A DNA stretch of 13,474 nt from Azonexaceae bacterium. GTDB lineage: Bacteria; Pseudomonadota; Gammaproteobacteria; Burkholderiales; Rhodocyclaceae. Of the stretch, positions 1 through 5,847 are shown one piece after another. Position 1 is the first letter of the stretch. Each line of letters opens with the position of its first letter. Where the stretch lies: positions 1 through 13,474 of the forward strand of contig SSTB01000024.1 in NCBI GenBank assembly GCA_009469665.1, written 5' to 3'. The notes beneath the pieces were generated by a model, which did no database searches, had not been told where the DNA came from, and was given only the letters and a program-made list of their open reading frames with translations. A program made the translations under genes and the position numbers.

Positions 1-25
1 GAAACGTGAGCGGACCCGCTGCCGA

Positions 26-670
26 TCAATCTTCCGCCTGGGCACCCCGTCGCCACTCCCACGGTTCCACCGGATTCTTGTCAGCCCACAACCCTCGTCG
101 TTGTGTTTTGGCTTCAAACTCAGCTCGCTCGTAGGCAGTCCGTTCCCCCGGGGTCTGGACCCTCGCATACTGCCGATACCACCAGGCCATGCCGGCGCGC
201 ACTTGCTCCAGACCCACATCCACGCCTTCGGCTTGGATAACACAGATCTCGCGGCCGTAACGATCGGCCTTCCTACAGTCCGCGGATACCATCCGGTCAA
301 ACGCCAGGGTTGCCAGGTTCGCCTTGGCACGTTGCCCGAAGGGCTGCGCTTTCTCTGGAGCGTCTATGCCCGCGATGCGAATCTTGTGCTGCTGCCTACT
401 GGCATCGAGGAGGGTGACAGTATCGCCGTCGCCAATGCTTACCACACGACCCGCAATCACATTCTGAGGCACACCCGTCCGATTGGGAATTGCGGGCGGT
501 GGAAACACCTGTGGTGCTCCAAGCGGAACCGCGCCAGGCGGAATTCGCGGTCCCTGACCATCGCACGGCTGGTCCCGGATGATCGTGCGCCCACCTTCGC
601 GACAGCTGTATACCTCCGCCGACGCAGGGGCTACCGTTACCACTAAGGCCAGAACAAGTCGCAGGTACAT
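26..670 (-). CDS. Secreted SNase-type thermonuclease with N-terminal DUF4124 domain
   Basis: Predicted exported Ca-dependent nuclease of the staphylococcal nuclease family. The 214-aa protein starts with a signal peptide (MYLRLVLALVVTVAPASA, cleavage before EVYSC). A short DUF4124-like segment follows (VYSCREGG...RDQPC, about residues 20-40) with two Cys that could form a disulfide. After a Pro-rich linker comes the SNase domain (about 75-200). The catalytic set is intact: GDGDT (metal-binding Asp), IRIAGIDAPE (Arg, Asp, Glu) and DRYGRE (second Arg). I chose ATG at 670 because GGAG lies 6 nt upstream and the signal peptide then starts cleanly; a TTG at 682 would add four residues and lacks such a site. 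The gene is divergent from the KfrA-like gene at 892. Related nucleases occur on IncN/IncW-type plasmids, where their role is unclear. Family call secure; biological role unknown. Confidence 0.93.
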   Translation of the reverse strand: MYLRLVLALVVTVAPASAEVYSCREGGRTIIRDQPCDGQGPRIPPGAVPLGAPQVFPPPAIPNRTGVPQNVIAGRVVSIGDGDTVTLLDASRQQHKIRIAGIDAPEKAQPFGQRAKANLATLAFDRMVSADCRKADRYGREICVIQAEGVDVGLEQVRAGMAWWYRQYARVQTPGERTAYERAEFEAKTQRRGLWADKNPVEPWEWRRGAQAED

Positions 671-862
671 AGTCTTCTCCAAGGTCGATACAGTCTATCC
701 GCATGGGGGCACATGATGTTCCACGGAGTCACGGTCCCACTGGCCGATATTCGAAAATGCTTTGTAACTTCCGTGGGTTAGCAGCATCGTAACGCCATGC
801 ACGGATGGCAGTTGCAGATGTTTCACGCGATCTTAATGGTCGCCCACCCAGGGCGGGCATAC

Positions 863-884
863 CATGATTGCACGTGTTATCATG
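863..884. promoter_or_regulatory. 22-bp near-palindrome over the promoter of the KfrA-like gene
   Basis: The sequence reads CATGAT-N2-CACGTG-N2-ATCATG; 9 of 11 positions in each half pair with the other half. It ends 7 bp before the ATG at 892, and its right arm contains a TATCAT hexamer (878-883) suitable as a -10 box. A dyad covering the promoter of a DNA-binding protein gene suggests autoregulation, as known for KfrA. No convincing -35 box is seen. Confidence 0.55.
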
Positions 885-891
885 CGCTATC

Positions 892-1494
892 ATGAGTGCT
901 AGAAGATCGCGGTCCCAATACTCTTATCGTGCGCGTATTCGCCAGGTCATCCTGGATCGCATGGTCCGTGGAGACACCTTGGGTATCCGTGAAATCATCG
1001 CCGAAGCCGGGGGGGGGTCAATGACAACCGTCAGGGATGAGTTGGCGAAGTGTCCGGTACCCACCGATGCGGTACGTGTCGGACTGGGTGCCAAGTCCCC
1101 GGCCCAACGTATTGCCCTTCTCGAAACCGCCATCAACGAGAGCCTCGCTCGTGAGCGTAGTCTGACGGCAGAGAATCAGGCCCTTCGTTCAGCGCTCGAC
1201 TCTGCGCGGACCGACGTCGAAAAGCTGCTCCTCGGGCACCAGGACTCTCAGCGCTTGCTGCTCCAGGGCGTCGACGATCTCCGTCAAATGGTCCGTGCGG
1301 CCGGGCAGGGCGGGCTGCCGGCCGGAATCATAGAGGCCGAACGGCACAAGGCGGTACCGCCCGTATCGGACGACACGATTCTTTGGAAAGCCAGGCACGA
1401 CAAGCTGTTAGCCAGACTATTTTCCCTGGAAGCCCGGTGCAACAAAATGGCTGGACGGCTTCATGACCTTGGTGTCGACTTCGACTTAGAGTAA
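892..1494 (+). CDS. KfrA-like DNA-binding protein (short form)
   Basis: Predicted plasmid DNA-binding protein of 200 aa. Residues about 12-55 resemble the KfrA N-terminal helix-turn-helix domain (RARIRQVILDRMVRGDTLGIREII, then the GGGSMTTVRDEL signature; the family pattern is G-x-GS-x-TT-x). A helical, charged region follows (about 75-135, LLETAINESLARERSLTAENQ) that likely forms a coiled coil, then a second helix near the C terminus. ATG 892 is preferred over an in-frame TTG at 868 because the TTG lies inside the palindromic promoter region; there is no Shine-Dalgarno, and a -10-like TATCAT ends 8 nt before the ATG, so the mRNA may be leaderless. A run of nine G (1009-1017) encodes the three Gly of the HTH. 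The 3' end overlaps the end of the opposing KfrA-like gene by 34 bp. Role inferred: transcriptional autoregulator or plasmid stability factor. Confidence 0.72.
   Translation: MSARRSRSQYSYRARIRQVILDRMVRGDTLGIREIIAEAGGGSMTTVRDELAKCPVPTDAVRVGLGAKSPAQRIALLETAINESLARERSLTAENQALRSALDSARTDVEKLLLGHQDSQRLLLQGVDDLRQMVRAAGQGGLPAGIIEAERHKAVPPVSDDTILWKARHDKLLARLFSLEARCNKMAGRLHDLGVDFDLE
1009..1017 (+). repeat. G9 homopolymer inside the HTH of the KfrA-like gene
   Basis: Nine consecutive G encode Gly-Gly-Gly at residues 40-42. Gain or loss of one G puts the frame into a stop codon within at most eleven codons (loss: GGT CAA TGA; gain: GTC AAT GAC AAC CGT CAG GGA TGA), so slippage would switch the protein off. 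Confidence 0.6.
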
Positions 1495-2411
1495 TCCGGT
1501 GGCGCACCGACTTCCGCTGGCGCTCCCTTGTGCGTCTCGGTGGCCGCAACCGCGGCTTCCCGTTGCTTCTCGAGGGTCGCAACCGCGGCTTCCAGTTGCT
1601 TCTCGAGGGTCGCCACAGTTCCCTCAAGCCTTCCGATCCGCTCCGCCGACCTGAAGCTCTCCTCGGCTCGTGCCGCTTGCACCAGCGCCAACTGCTCGGT
1701 GGTGTGTGCCAAAGCATCCCGCAATTCCTTCGTCGATAGCAGACTCTCCTGAAGATGGGTCCGTGTATCGGCTAGGCGATCTACGACACCGGCTGCTTTC
1801 GCCTCGGCCGTAGCCGCCTCACGTTCCGCGTCGGTGCGAACCTTTCGTTCAGCATCAAGCGCCTGCCTAAGACGTGCCATTTCCTGCTCCAAGGCCGGCA
1901 TCGCCTCAAGGCGCAATTCCGCCTTTGCCAATTCAGTCCGTGCGCCTTCTGCGGCACGGTTCGCCATTTCCGCATCTTGCTTGGTTGCGGAAAGGTCCGC
2001 CTCCAGCTGCTCCACGCGACCCGCGAGGGTGTGCGTCTCGGCCTTCAACTCCGCGAGTACGCCCTCCGTAGCCTCAATACCGCGCGTTAAGCGCTCGTTC
2101 TCGCTGGCAAGATCGTCGGCGGTTGCGCGAGCGCTCGATAGTGCGACTTCGAGTTCAGAACGGGCCGCATTTCGCTGTTGATCCACGAATTCCTGGATCG
2201 CTCTCTGCAGGGCAGGGGACAGGGCAAGTGAGACCTCCGCCTGGCGAACGGACGTGGCGTCCCATTGTTGCAGAAGCTTGTGGATTGTTCCGAGGCTGCC
2301 GCTCCCGTGGCGTAAGCGAATTTCACGGGGGCTCGGTTTTTCTCCTGCCGCCTTCATGCCGTTGGCTATGGCGGCGACCTGGTCGTAGGTGATGGTGGCT
2401 TCGCGCGGCAT
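1461..2411 (-). CDS. kfrA: KfrA-like plasmid DNA-binding coiled-coil protein
   Basis: Predicted KfrA-type protein of 316 aa. The N-terminal DNA-binding domain (about 6-60) carries the family signature: ITYDQVAAIANGMKAAGEKPSPREIRLRHGSGSLGTIHKLLQQW. From about 75 to 295 it is an almost uninterrupted Ala/Glu/Arg/Lys-rich coiled coil, including two 11-residue units (VATLEKQLEAA, VATLEKQREAA). KfrA proteins bind their own promoter and form filament-like structures that support plasmid maintenance (family knowledge). The start ATG has GAGGA about 8 nt upstream (GAGAGAGGACACCGAAATG). It lies 77 bp downstream of the rep gene on the same strand; the gap holds CGTTA repeats that are the obvious operator. 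Its end overlaps the convergent short KfrA-like gene by 34 bp. The gene symbol is by family resemblance, not by orthology to RK2 KfrA. Confidence 0.85.
   Translation of the reverse strand: MPREATITYDQVAAIANGMKAAGEKPSPREIRLRHGSGSLGTIHKLLQQWDATSVRQAEVSLALSPALQRAIQEFVDQQRNAARSELEVALSSARATADDLASENERLTRGIEATEGVLAELKAETHTLAGRVEQLEADLSATKQDAEMANRAAEGARTELAKAELRLEAMPALEQEMARLRQALDAERKVRTDAEREAATAEAKAAGVVDRLADTRTHLQESLLSTKELRDALAHTTEQLALVQAARAEESFRSAERIGRLEGTVATLEKQLEAAVATLEKQREAAVAATETHKGAPAEVGAPPDYSKSKSTPRS
1546..1611. repeat. Two tandem 33-bp repeats in the kfrA 3' coding region
   Basis: Units 1546-1578 and 1579-1611 differ at a single base. Each encodes one 11-residue turn of the coiled coil (ATLEKQ-L/R-EAAV), so the duplication lengthens the coil without breaking frame. 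The near identity points to a recent duplication. Confidence 0.85.
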
Positions 2412-2435
2412 TTCGGTGTCCTCTCTCTCAATGCA

Positions 2436-2468
2436 CGTTACGTTACGTTACGAATATCCGTTACGTTA
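2436..2468. promoter_or_regulatory. CGTTA tandem repeats upstream of kfrA (candidate KfrA operator)
   Basis: Three head-to-tail CGTTA units (2436-2450) and two more (2459-2468) flank a GAATATCC-like core, a near-palindrome. They occupy the 77-bp gap between rep and kfrA, ending 24 bp before the kfrA start codon. On the coding strand the motif reads TAACG repeats. Position before a KfrA-type autoregulator suggests an operator. A TATAAC hexamer in the array could be a -10 box, but I see no clear -35. Confidence 0.6.
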
Positions 2469-2488
2469 TAGCAACGCGTCGACGTTTG

Positions 2489-3994
2489 CTAGCCATCCAT
2501 CGCATCCTCGCCCGCGAGCTTCCAGGCCATCCAGGCCTCCAGGCTCTGGTACTCCGGCAGATTGAAAACTCCTGCCACAGCCTCCGGACGACTCTTTTCC
2601 ATCCACACGCGCAGCGTTGCCAACGCGCTCTTGTTCGCCTCGATCAAGCCTCGCCTAAGCGACTTCCCAAGTACGGGATTGAAATCCTTGTCCCCTTCAT
2701 ATTCCGCCACCCACTGTTGTTTCTCTTCGGCGGACAGTGAGGCGATCCAATCCGCGAAGCGTTTTCGCCGATGCTCCTCGAAAGCCTCCTGCATTTGCAT
2801 TTTCCGATTCTCGGCTGCACGCTCGGCCATTTCGACCCGCACTTCGGTCTCAAGCTTGAGCGGGTCGATCTCATCCGCACCGCCTGCGATATTGCGCAAG
2901 ATCCCGAGGAAATACGGTTTCCGCGCGGAAACCATTCTTCCCTGTCCGCGCAGGCGCTGTTCGGCTTCCTTCAGGCGAAATATGGCGTCCGTAACAACTA
3001 CTGAGGAATGCGCCTGGCTTATGTCGTCAATTTCCCTGGCGTCGAAGCCCATCGATCGCAGAACCACCAGAATGTCCTCTGGCCAGGTCGATTCAAGGCT
3101 AAGGGCCGGTTCCTTGGGGACAAATTTGAACTGCAACCTAGCGACTCGGTTTCCTTGACGATGCTCCCTCAGCTCGATCCTGTAGGAGAGGGCAGGGACC
3201 TCGTTTACCTTTGCGATCGCATCATTGAGGACGCGCCGCTTGAACTCGCCATAGTTAATGACCTCTTTGCCATCGACTTCCTTCGAGTACCGGTTCTTCC
3301 CGACAAGCAACTCAATCCAGGTCTTCGTGGGCAGCGGCGCCGTGACCTTTTGGTTGGTATTGATGTAACGGTACGTTGCCTGGTAGAGCGCATAGGCGGC
3401 TGAAGTGCCCAGCCCGTGCATTACGGACAATGAAAAGGAAGCCCAGAGACTCGGCTCCAGGAGCAGAACCAGCATCTCCGGGTCCATACTGAAGCGAATA
3501 TGGCCACGCTTATGGTTCCTGCCTACTCCCAGACTCGACAATAGGCGGGCCCGGTTCTCCCAGATAACTTCCGCATCTTCACCCACGACGTTCCACTCGA
3601 AATCGACTTCATAGATACGGTTGCACTCCTCGATGATCCGGTCGTAGTTCTTTCCTGGAATTCCTGAAAGCTTCGCCAGCTCTGACGTTCGAATCTCGAA
3701 CAACGGGGATATCCTCTCCTCCCTGATGCGCTGAATGAAGTCCTTGCCCTGTTGGCGACAGTGGATCTGAGCTGCGATGATCAGCCCGTCAAAAACTCTC
3801 CGATTGGTCAGATTCTGGGAAACGTCTGGATTCCGAGGGACAGTGTGAATGGCTGCGACCGCCTTTCGGAGTTTCTGCAGTGACTCGGGGACAATCAAAT
3901 CCTCGGTGGTAAAAAGGGTCTGCTGCGTCGGCTCAAGGCGACGCATATCAAAGTCCGAATCCTCATCTAAGGCACTACTCTTGCGATCGGTCAC
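2489..3994 (-). CDS. Plasmid replication initiator, Rep_3-like
   Basis: Predicted replication initiation protein of 501 aa. The middle matches the two winged-helix layout of Rep_3/RepA initiators: about 60-180 (RRVFDGLIIAAQ..., FEIRTSELAKLSGI) and 185-295 (HGLGTSAAYALYQATYRYI, PTKTWIELLVGKN, FKRRVLNDAIAKVNEV, ARLQFKFV). After this it carries a C-terminal extension typical of larger family members (about 310-370, ILVVLRSMGF...KPYFLGILRNI) and a helical, charged tail to residue 501 (FADWIASLSAEEKQQW...). It is longer than classical members (about 250-350 aa). The start is uncertain: GTG 3994 has no good ribosome site; an in-frame ATG at 3946 (residue 17) has GAGGA about 13 nt upstream. A 10-bp inverted repeat lies just upstream (4006-4044), probably for autoregulation. 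It is followed by kfrA, likely in one operon. Confidence 0.87.
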   Translation of the reverse strand: MTDRKSSALDEDSDFDMRRLEPTQQTLFTTEDLIVPESLQKLRKAVAAIHTVPRNPDVSQNLTNRRVFDGLIIAAQIHCRQQGKDFIQRIREERISPLFEIRTSELAKLSGIPGKNYDRIIEECNRIYEVDFEWNVVGEDAEVIWENRARLLSSLGVGRNHKRGHIRFSMDPEMLVLLLEPSLWASFSLSVMHGLGTSAAYALYQATYRYINTNQKVTAPLPTKTWIELLVGKNRYSKEVDGKEVINYGEFKRRVLNDAIAKVNEVPALSYRIELREHRQGNRVARLQFKFVPKEPALSLESTWPEDILVVLRSMGFDAREIDDISQAHSSVVVTDAIFRLKEAEQRLRGQGRMVSARKPYFLGILRNIAGGADEIDPLKLETEVRVEMAERAAENRKMQMQEAFEEHRRKRFADWIASLSAEEKQQWVAEYEGDKDFNPVLGKSLRRGLIEANKSALATLRVWMEKSRPEAVAGVFNLPEYQSLEAWMAWKLAGEDAMDG

Positions 3995-4005
3995 ACACGG
4001 TCCAT

Positions 4006-4044
4006 TTGTCTATGGGATTTGTCCAGCGATTTTGCCATAGACAA
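4006..4044. promoter_or_regulatory. Inverted repeat TTGTCTATGG / CCATAGACAA upstream of rep
   Basis: Perfect 10-bp arms at 4006-4015 and 4035-4044 separated by 19 bp, starting 11 bp upstream of the rep GTG. Each arm contains the heptamer CATAGAC (or its complement), which recurs twice further upstream. In Rep_3 plasmids such inverted copies of iteron-like sequence near the rep start bind Rep dimers and repress rep; this role is inferred here. Confidence 0.6.
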
Positions 4045-4069
4045 TTATTTCGATGGATAAGTCATCAGG

Positions 4070-4133
4070 TTGTACATGGATCGGCTGCAGGGCTGCCCGA
4101 CTCGCAACTCATTTCCTCGACTTGTACATAGAC
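4070..4133. repeat. Iteron-like TTGTACAT repeats
   Basis: TTGTACATGGA at 4070-4080 and CTTGTACATAGAC at 4121-4133 share the core TTGTACAT-R-GA. The second copy contains the CATAGAC heptamer of the rep-proximal inverted repeat. Candidate Rep-binding sites in the presumed origin. Confidence 0.5.
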
Positions 4134-4317
4134 TGGTATCAAGGTTTCCATCGAGTGTCCCGAACTGCCCACAGATACAACACCCGTCCGCCATGTCCTG
4201 TCCACATTCCCGCCGAAGAACCATGGTAAGCCATTGTTTTATTGGCTTTCCCGAGCCTCGGAACATTGGGAAGTCTTTATTGAAATAATTGAGAGCCCCT
4301 ACGAACCCCGCCCGGTG

Positions 4318-4352
4318 CCCAATTGACCCGATGGGTTGTTTGGGTTTTTTTT
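4318..4352 (+). terminator. Terminator-like hairpin with T8 tail
   Basis: Stem CCCAA (4318-4322) / TTGGG (4340-4344) encloses an inner stem ACCC / GGGT (4326-4336) around a GAT loop, with 3-nt internal loops on both sides. It is followed directly by eight T (4345-4352). This is the form of a Rho-independent terminator for plus-strand transcription, but no plus-strand gene ends here; the nearest transcript it could end is an RNA antisense to the rep leader. Confidence 0.45.
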
Positions 4353-4410
4353 AAACAACAACCCCCAAAAGCGACAAACCAGCCCCAACTTTATGCCGCA
4401 TTGGACCAAT

Positions 4411-4423
4411 GTCTATGTACAAG
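4411..4423. repeat. Inverted copy of the iteron-like 13-mer
   Basis: GTCTATGTACAAG is the exact reverse complement of the 13-mer at 4121-4133. A chance 13-bp match within about 300 bp is very unlikely, so the two are probably functional partners, for example Rep-binding sites at the two edges of the origin. Confidence 0.55.
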
Positions 4424-4514
4424 CCGCATACTTAATTCGGTGCGCAGAATGCGGTAACTCCGAATCCGCATCGCCGGAACGGCGTAGATTGCGGAGAAGC
4501 GCATCGCCCGCACC

Positions 4515-4531
4515 TTAGCGTGGTGCGCTAA
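4515..4531. promoter_or_regulatory. Palindrome TTAGCG-N5-CGCTAA upstream of the 4579 gene
   Basis: Perfect 6-bp arms with a 5-bp spacer, 13 bp upstream of the -35 box of the 4579 gene. It overlaps a second inverted pair, CGCACC (4509-4514) / GGTGCG (4522-4527). Size and position fit an operator for a small dimeric regulator. Confidence 0.45.
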
Positions 4532-4544
4532 CAGTACGGAGCGC

Positions 4545-4572
4545 TTGATCCGATATTTGCACCCGCTATACT
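4545..4572 (+). promoter_or_regulatory. Promoter of the 4579 gene, leaderless type
   Basis: TTGATC (4545-4550), 16-bp spacer, TATACT (4567-4572). The -10 box ends 6 nt before the ATG at 4579, so the predicted transcription start falls on or next to the A of the start codon. No Shine-Dalgarno can fit. Confidence 0.6.
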
Positions 4573-4578
4573 CGTGCG

Positions 4579-5067
4579 ATGGATCAAGAGGACCTCACTC
4601 TCCGGCAACTGAATGCCCTCGTCGGCAGCGCTGTGCGTGGACTGGTCGAGAGCGGCGCTGATGACGAAGCGATTGGGGAGTTTGCAGCTTCCTATCGGGA
4701 GAAGGCCGCCAAGATCCTCGGGAGGCCCACTGAGGCGCTGCACCGCCCCGATCTTGCCGAGGTCATTCAGAGCGCTGTTGCCCAAGCGTTGAGTGCTTCG
4801 GGTCCCAGACCGTCACGGCGTCAGAACGACCACTTCACGGTGATGATCAATGGGCAAAAGACGTCAATTACCCTCCACAAACGAATCGTGGCTGCTCTGA
4901 CCGAAGCAAAGGGGAGCAGTCGCGCGGCCAACCGGTTCATTCGTGAAGTCGCGAGAGATGTCCCCGGTTCTGCTGAGAACAAGTCAGCATGGGTCGAGCA
5001 ACGCATCGAAGCTCTCCTATGCTTCGATGCTGAGGCTGTTAATACTCCGGGTTCTTCTCGGCATTAG
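4579..5067 (+). CDS. Small hypothetical plasmid protein
   Basis: 162-aa protein that I do not recognise. Residues 5-70 are mostly helical (LRQLNALVGSAVRGLVESG..., IGEFAASYREKAAKILG, LAEVIQSAVAQAL). After a linker (SGPRPSRRQN) the second half begins with a beta segment, DHFTVMINGQKTSITLHKRI (84-103), followed by helices with basic and hydrophobic spacing (VAALTEAKGSSRAANRFIREVA). The strand-then-two-helices pattern is reminiscent of ribbon-helix-helix regulators, but this is only a shape argument. No signal peptide or membrane segment. It is read from a probably leaderless mRNA with an operator-like palindrome upstream, next to the presumed origin, so a copy-control or regulatory role is possible. 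Its last 29 bp overlap the end of the convergent Mrr-like gene. Confidence 0.72.
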   Translation: MDQEDLTLRQLNALVGSAVRGLVESGADDEAIGEFAASYREKAAKILGRPTEALHRPDLAEVIQSAVAQALSASGPRPSRRQNDHFTVMINGQKTSITLHKRIVAALTEAKGSSRAANRFIREVARDVPGSAENKSAWVEQRIEALLCFDAEAVNTPGSSRH

Positions 5068-5824
5068 CCTCGAGCGTATGGCGGGCCTGGTGCGCGACGT
5101 CGGGTAGTGGGTTTTCCAGTTCCCTACCTGGCAGCGAACGTGGATCCAGTGCTTCGGTGCGTTCCCGAGGTCTTCCGTCTCCCACCTTGCCCAGCAGGCG
5201 CCTGGCCATGGCAATGATGTCGTCGACGTTCAGAAGTGTGACGTCCTTCCGCTTGGCCCAGTCGATGGCGGTCATCGAGAAGGTTCCGAAGGTGATGGCA
5301 AGACAGACGGTCGCCCGGACAGCTCCTGCGGCGGCGTGGAGAGACTGGATGGGTTTGTTGTCGACCAGGTCTTCATCAAAGTGATTGAACTGAATCAGTA
5401 GGGTTTGATTTTTCCCCTCGGCGATCAGGTCGGCATCGTCAAATCGGTCGAGTTCCCCGACGGCCGAACGCACGCGGTAGCCATCCAGGGCGAGTAGGGC
5501 GCAGAGATACTCTTCCAGCTGCTTTCTCTTCATGGATCGCAGGATCTGCGGCGTCGAGTGTGACTCAATGAGCTTGAGTGCCCTCATTTCACGCAGGACC
5601 GCGTTGATCCCGAGAAGCGCAAATGTAAGACCGATCAGCAGACAGACGAGGCCAATGAATTTTGCCCCGTCACCCATGATGGCCACCATCGCGTAACCCC
5701 CGGTCGTGGCCGCGACAAGCAGATGTGCGACCGGGGGGAGGTCCGCCAGCTTCTGGATGATGGCGTCGGCGCCGGTGCGCTGGGGGTTTTCTGCTGGAGG
5801 CTTACGAGTCTTCTGGCCAAACAT
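5039..5824 (-). CDS. Membrane-anchored Mrr-like (PD-(D/E)XK fold) protein, active site probably degenerate
   Basis: 261-aa protein. Two hydrophobic segments at about 33-50 (AHLLVAATTGGYAMVAIM) and 55-78 (KFIGLVCLLIGLTFALLGINAVL) form a likely hairpin in the inner membrane. The cytoplasmic part (about 95-210) looks like the Mrr catalytic domain: KRKQLEEYLCALLALDGYRV, then DDADLIAEG (Asp 132), TLLIQFN, and an ending typical of the family (AITFGTFSMTAIDWAKRKDVTLLNVDDI). In active Mrr proteins the last strand carries Q-x-K; here it is Q-F-N (Asn 147), so the catalytic Lys is absent and cleavage is doubtful. The tail 215-261 is polar. ATG 5824 was chosen because GGAG lies 9 nt upstream; a longer frame to 5935 overlaps the helicase gene. 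It is the last gene of the minus-strand operon, 23 bp after the helicase. Confidence 0.75.
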   Translation of the reverse strand: MFGQKTRKPPAENPQRTGADAIIQKLADLPPVAHLLVAATTGGYAMVAIMGDGAKFIGLVCLLIGLTFALLGINAVLREMRALKLIESHSTPQILRSMKRKQLEEYLCALLALDGYRVRSAVGELDRFDDADLIAEGKNQTLLIQFNHFDEDLVDNKPIQSLHAAAGAVRATVCLAITFGTFSMTAIDWAKRKDVTLLNVDDIIAMARRLLGKVGDGRPRERTEALDPRSLPGRELENPLPDVAHQARHTLEANAEKNPEY

Positions 5825-5847
5825 GAGGCGTGTCTCCGTTTTTCGGG

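Larger units (their letters stand above)
3995..4578. other. Non-coding region, presumed replication origin and rep control region
   Basis: About 580 bp between the divergent rep gene and the 4579 gene with no convincing coding frame. It contains four copies of CATAGAC/GTCTATG (4009, 4036, 4127, 4411), TTGTACAT repeats, a T8-tailed hairpin (4318-4352), a G/T-only tract followed by an A/C-only tract (4332-4370), and several short inverted repeats near the 4579 promoter. A weak DnaA-box-like CTGTCCACA is at 4199. Position next to a Rep_3 gene and the repeats support an origin; there is no direct proof. Confidence 0.5.

Noticed and set aside
101..646. 181-codon plus-strand frame opposite the nuclease gene
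   Set aside because: Antisense to a well-supported SNase gene with intact catalytic residues; no domain or start signal of its own.
719..777. Inverted repeat CCACGGA / TCCGTGG upstream of the nuclease gene
   Set aside because: Only 7 bp with a 43-bp spacer, plausible by chance; no relation to a promoter box.
4199..4207. DnaA-box-like CTGTCCACA (and TTATCCATC on the minus strand near 4052-4060)
   Set aside because: Each differs from the TTATCCACA consensus at two positions and there is no cluster; too weak to annotate as DnaA boxes.
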